Assembly: GCF_000812465.1 (NCBI RefSeq)
Contig: NZ_JWMA01000201.1
Coordinates: 48,875-112,874, forward strand
Direction of reading: 5' to 3'
Length of the DNA: 64,000 nucleotides
Source: Cupriavidus sp. IDO
Lineage (GTDB): Bacteria > Pseudomonadota > Gammaproteobacteria > Burkholderiales > Burkholderiaceae
Program-made: the position numbers and the translations under genes
The notes under the pieces: generated by a model
Databases searched by the model: none
Told to the model about the DNA's origin: nothing
The model's input: only the letters and a program-made list of their open reading frames with translations
In this document: one piece after another, positions 61,714 through 64,000 of the stretch
How positions within the stretch are numbered: the stretch's first letter is position 1
Layout of the letters: each line of letters opens with the position of its first letter

Positions 61714-62169
61714 TCAGCGGCGCGGGCTCTCGACGTGCGCGCTGGCGCCGTCGCGGCGCGCGGCCTCTGCAACTTCATTGCTCACCACGGTCTGGCCGAT
61801 CGGCGCCAGCGCAATGCCGGCCAGCTTCAGGTGCTGGATCGCGAACGGAATGCCAATGATGGTCACGAAGCAGGCAATGGCCGACATCACGTGCCCGATC
61901 GCCAGCCAGATCCCGGCGAAGATGAACCACAGCACATTGCCGATCATGCCCAGCACGCCGGTGCCGATATCGTCCTTCTGATGCAGCTCGCGCCGGCTGA
62001 TGGCCTGCTTGCCGAACGGAAAGAAAGTAAACGTGCCGATCACGAAGCACGCCTTGCCCCAGGGAATGCCAATGATCGAGATAAAAGCGATCAGGCCAGC
62101 CAGCCACCAGGCCAGGCCCATGACCACGCCGCCAAGAATGAACCAGAGGAAGTTGCCAATCGCACGCAT
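61714..62169 (-). CDS. YccF-domain membrane protein
   Basis: 151 residues carrying two copies of the YccF unit (GNFLWFILGGVVMGLAWWLAGLIAFISIIGIPWGKACF and GNVLWFIFAGIWLAIGHVMSAIACFVTIIGIPFA), each a two-helix membrane hairpin. The function of YccF is unknown. ATG 62169 is preceded by AAGG at 7 bases. Confidence 0.9.
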   Translation of the reverse strand: MRAIGNFLWFILGGVVMGLAWWLAGLIAFISIIGIPWGKACFVIGTFTFFPFGKQAISRRELHQKDDIGTGVLGMIGNVLWFIFAGIWLAIGHVMSAIACFVTIIGIPFAIQHLKLAGIALAPIGQTVVSNEVAEAARRDGASAHVESPRR

Positions 62170-62230
62170 GCGCGCCTTTCTGAAGTGAGGGAGACAGCAG
62201 GCATGATACGCAACGCGGGGTGCGCGGCGC

Positions 62231-62377
62231 CAAAGCGTACCCGTTTCTGCGTGAGAAGAAATCGCACGGCGAGCACCCTGAATGATGTGGAAATCGGTGC
62301 CCGGCACGCGCTCCGGCATGCGGGTAGCCGGCCAAGAAACCGCATGTCGATAGGCAAAGCGTACCCGTTTCTGCGTG
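62231..62377. repeat. Two direct copies of a 23-base sequence in the yccF/dehydrogenase gap
   Basis: Within the 403-base gap 62170-62572 the same 23 bases occur at 62231-62253 and 62355-62377, 124 bases apart and in the same orientation, including the core GCGTACCCGTTTCTGCGTG. No gene was recognised between them. The gap must also hold promoters for the divergent yccF-like gene and the dehydrogenase gene. The origin may be duplication or small insertion. Confidence 0.6.
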
Positions 62378-62572
62378 CCGCGCGAGACGGCAAAACCGGG
62401 CTGGGTCGACTGCTGCATCGCTATCCGCCAGTACTGCCGAGGCCGTCGCACAGGGCCTGCGGGCCGCCTGCCAACGCGTTTCCTACGCCGGCGATAAAAT
62501 GTGCCGCTCCTTTTGCGCCGCAGGCTGCGGCGCGCGTTCCTTTTGCCGTCGTCGTTCCGTTTTCATCCCGCC

Positions 62573-63511
62573 ATGAAGCCCACCCTGCTGGTCCTGAACC
62601 CGGTCTCCCCCGAACATCTCGCCCGCATCGGCGAAAGCCTAGATGTCGTCTATGCCCCGGGTGCCCAGGCGCGCGCCGCGCAGATCGGCGCCCATGGCAG
62701 CAGCATCCGCGCGGTACTGACCATCGGCTCGATCGGTCTGAGTGCCGCCGAGATGGATGCGATGCCGGAACTGGAACTGGTCTGCGCGCTGGGTGCGGGC
62801 TTCGAGAACATCGACATCGCCCATGCGCGCGCACGCGGCATCGCGGTCGTCAACGGCGCGGGCACCAACGACAGCTGCGTCGCCGACCATGCCATGGCGC
62901 TGCTGCTGGCCACGGTGCGCGCCGTACCGCAACTGGACCAGGCCACGCGCGCCGGCAAATGGCGCACCGAACTGCCACTGCGCCCCAATGTGTCGGGCAA
63001 GCGCCTCGGCATTGTCGGGCTGGGCACCATCGGCCGGCGCATCGCACGGCGCGGCGAGGGCTTCGACCTGCAAATCGGCTATCACAACCGCAAGCCGCGC
63101 GAGGATGTGTCGTTTCGGTATTTCGATAGCGTGGAAGCGTTGGCCGAGTGGGCGGACTATCTGGTGGTGGCTACGCCCGGTGGTGCCGATACGCGCCACC
63201 TCGTCGACGCGAAGGTCTTGGCTGCGCTCGGGCCGAACGGGTTCCTGGTCAATATCGCGCGTGGCAGCGTGGTGGATACCGCTGCGTTGGCGCACGCGCT
63301 GCGTGACGGCACGCTCGGCGGTGCGGGACTGGATGTGTACGAGAGCGAGCCGGCGCCGCCAGTCGAGCTGTTTGATTGCCCGAACCTTGTGCTGACGCCC
63401 CATGTGGCAGGCTGGTCGCCGGAGGCTATTACGACGTCTGTGATGCAGTTTCTGGAGAATGCCCGGCGGCATTTTGCTGGGGAGGCGTTGCTGACGCCGG
63501 TGGTTTTTTAG
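62573..63511 (+). CDS. D-2-hydroxyacid dehydrogenase
   Basis: 312 residues. The NAD site is LGIVGLGTIGRRIA; the catalytic triad is Arg in NIARGSVVD, Glu in DVYESEPAPP and His in LTPHVAGWS. It interconverts 2-keto and D-2-hydroxy acids (hydroxypyruvate, glyoxylate or similar). ATG 62573 is chosen at the conserved first strand (KPTLLVLNP); an in-frame upstream start at 62501 looks like leader sequence. Confidence 0.92.
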   Translation: MKPTLLVLNPVSPEHLARIGESLDVVYAPGAQARAAQIGAHGSSIRAVLTIGSIGLSAAEMDAMPELELVCALGAGFENIDIAHARARGIAVVNGAGTNDSCVADHAMALLLATVRAVPQLDQATRAGKWRTELPLRPNVSGKRLGIVGLGTIGRRIARRGEGFDLQIGYHNRKPREDVSFRYFDSVEALAEWADYLVVATPGGADTRHLVDAKVLAALGPNGFLVNIARGSVVDTAALAHALRDGTLGGAGLDVYESEPAPPVELFDCPNLVLTPHVAGWSPEAITTSVMQFLENARRHFAGEALLTPVVF

Positions 63512-64000
63512 AAGGGGTTGCACACCAGCCCCTCGAATCTGGCAGCCCCGTGTTTAATGGTTCTACGGTGGATTGTGGGATTGGGGTTGGATGCGCTGCT
63601 GTTTCGCCGGCGTAGCCGGCGACTCCCTTTTTGACTGCGCCAAAAAGGAAGCAAAAAGCGCCTTCTTGCCCGCCGGGCGGGAGTCTTATCGTAGTGTTCG
63701 ACGGTTTTTGTACGGGTATTCGCTTCAGGGCATAGCTACGATGCCTGCCGCGTTGTGACGAGACGGCGCGAGGCATTGACAGGCCGTCCTCCCGACCTCG
63801 TGAGAGCGGAGTGGTACGCAGCTTGAGGCCCGTCAGCATGCGCAGCGACATCGCGCACCACGGTTGCCGCGCTGTGACTCTTGCCGTAGGCACGCCGCTC
63901 GCTCACCGAGCCACTCCGCTCTCACGAGGTCGGGAGGACAGCGCCGTTCCCGGCGTTGCCCCTGGCGATCTGCGCGGCAGGCAGTCCAGCTATGCCCTGA
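63512..64000. repeat. Dispersed intergenic repeat, copy B (inverted pair, runs to the window edge)
   Basis: No gene was recognised. From about 63600 to 63815 lies an inverted version of repeat copy A; from about 63838 to the end a direct version follows. The two halves form a 29-base perfect inverted repeat (63786-63814 and 63911-63939), with further paired blocks such as CAGGGCATAGCT and AGCTATGCCCTG. The second half is cut by the window edge. Confidence 0.7.

Noticed and set aside
1..64000. CRISPR array, prophage, insertion sequence or rRNA/tRNA genes
   Set aside because: No regularly spaced repeats, transposase or phage proteins, and no RNA gene signature were seen on either strand.

Overview
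The window looks like chromosomal DNA of a beta-proteobacterium of the Cupriavidus/Ralstonia group. This is inferred from high-GC coding, from protein types such as a long-form ArgG, SlyX, an oxidoreductase-like/sirtuin pair and a YcgR-type PilZ protein, and from the gene families present. No rRNA, tRNA, CRISPR array or transposase was seen.

Layout. 1-4.3 kb: 5' part of a bifunctional penicillin-binding protein and an aldo/keto reductase, both on the minus strand. 4.8-23.8 kb: a long, tightly overlapping plus-strand operon of the aryl polyene (xanthomonadin-like) type. It has two acyl carrier proteins, two ketosynthases plus a chain-length-factor-like partner, a ketoreductase, two dehydratase domains (one fused to an AMP-ligase), acyltransferases, a glycosyltransferase, a thioesterase, a LolA/MMPL export pair, a lipoprotein, a phosphopantetheinyl transferase, an aromatic amino-acid ammonia-lyase, a cation/proton antiporter and a flavoprotein with flavin-halogenase motifs. 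23.8-27.9 kb: an accessory stretch with a periplasmic ClpP-like/LprI fusion, a TPR protein, a metallo-beta-lactamase lipoprotein and a dispersed repeat. 27.9-36.4 kb: mostly housekeeping genes (argG, enoyl-CoA hydratase, VOC protein, slyX, sirtuin, a patatin outer-membrane autotransporter). 36.5-46.85 kb: a visibly less GC-rich arsenic island with arsR-arsI-arsC-arsC-aqpS facing acyP(pseudo)-aioR-aioS-aioX, which are divergent from aioB-aioA-'moaA. 46.9-64 kb: sulfur-transport pair, IclR and LysR regulators, LysE exporter, PilZ protein, RNA ligase-like phosphodiesterase, alkylation-repair pair, M16 peptidase, an SOS-box gene, acyl-CoA dehydrogenase, OPT transporter, YccF protein, 2-hydroxyacid dehydrogenase, and a second, inverted pair of the dispersed repeat at the right edge.

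How the genes work together. In the polyene operon an aromatic acid made by the ammonia-lyase would be loaded on an ACP and extended by repeated KS/KR/DH cycles without enoyl reduction. It would then be attached to a lipid or sugar carrier by the acyl- and glycosyltransferases and exported by the MMPL/LolA proteins. In the arsenic island, cytoplasmic arsenate reductases make arsenite and C-As lyase demethylates organoarsenicals. An aquaporin lets arsenite leave the cell, and the periplasmic AioBA oxidase, switched on by AioXSR through a sigma-54 promoter, oxidises it. No ArsB or Acr3 pump is present in the window. The island is partly decayed: acylphosphatase carries an in-frame amber codon and moaA is a fragment.

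Best leads for something new: the halogenase-like flavoprotein in the polyene operon; the pump-less aquaporin plus arsenite-oxidase arrangement; the ClpP-like/LprI fusion; the uncharacterised gene behind a near-perfect LexA box; and the inverted dispersed repeats.
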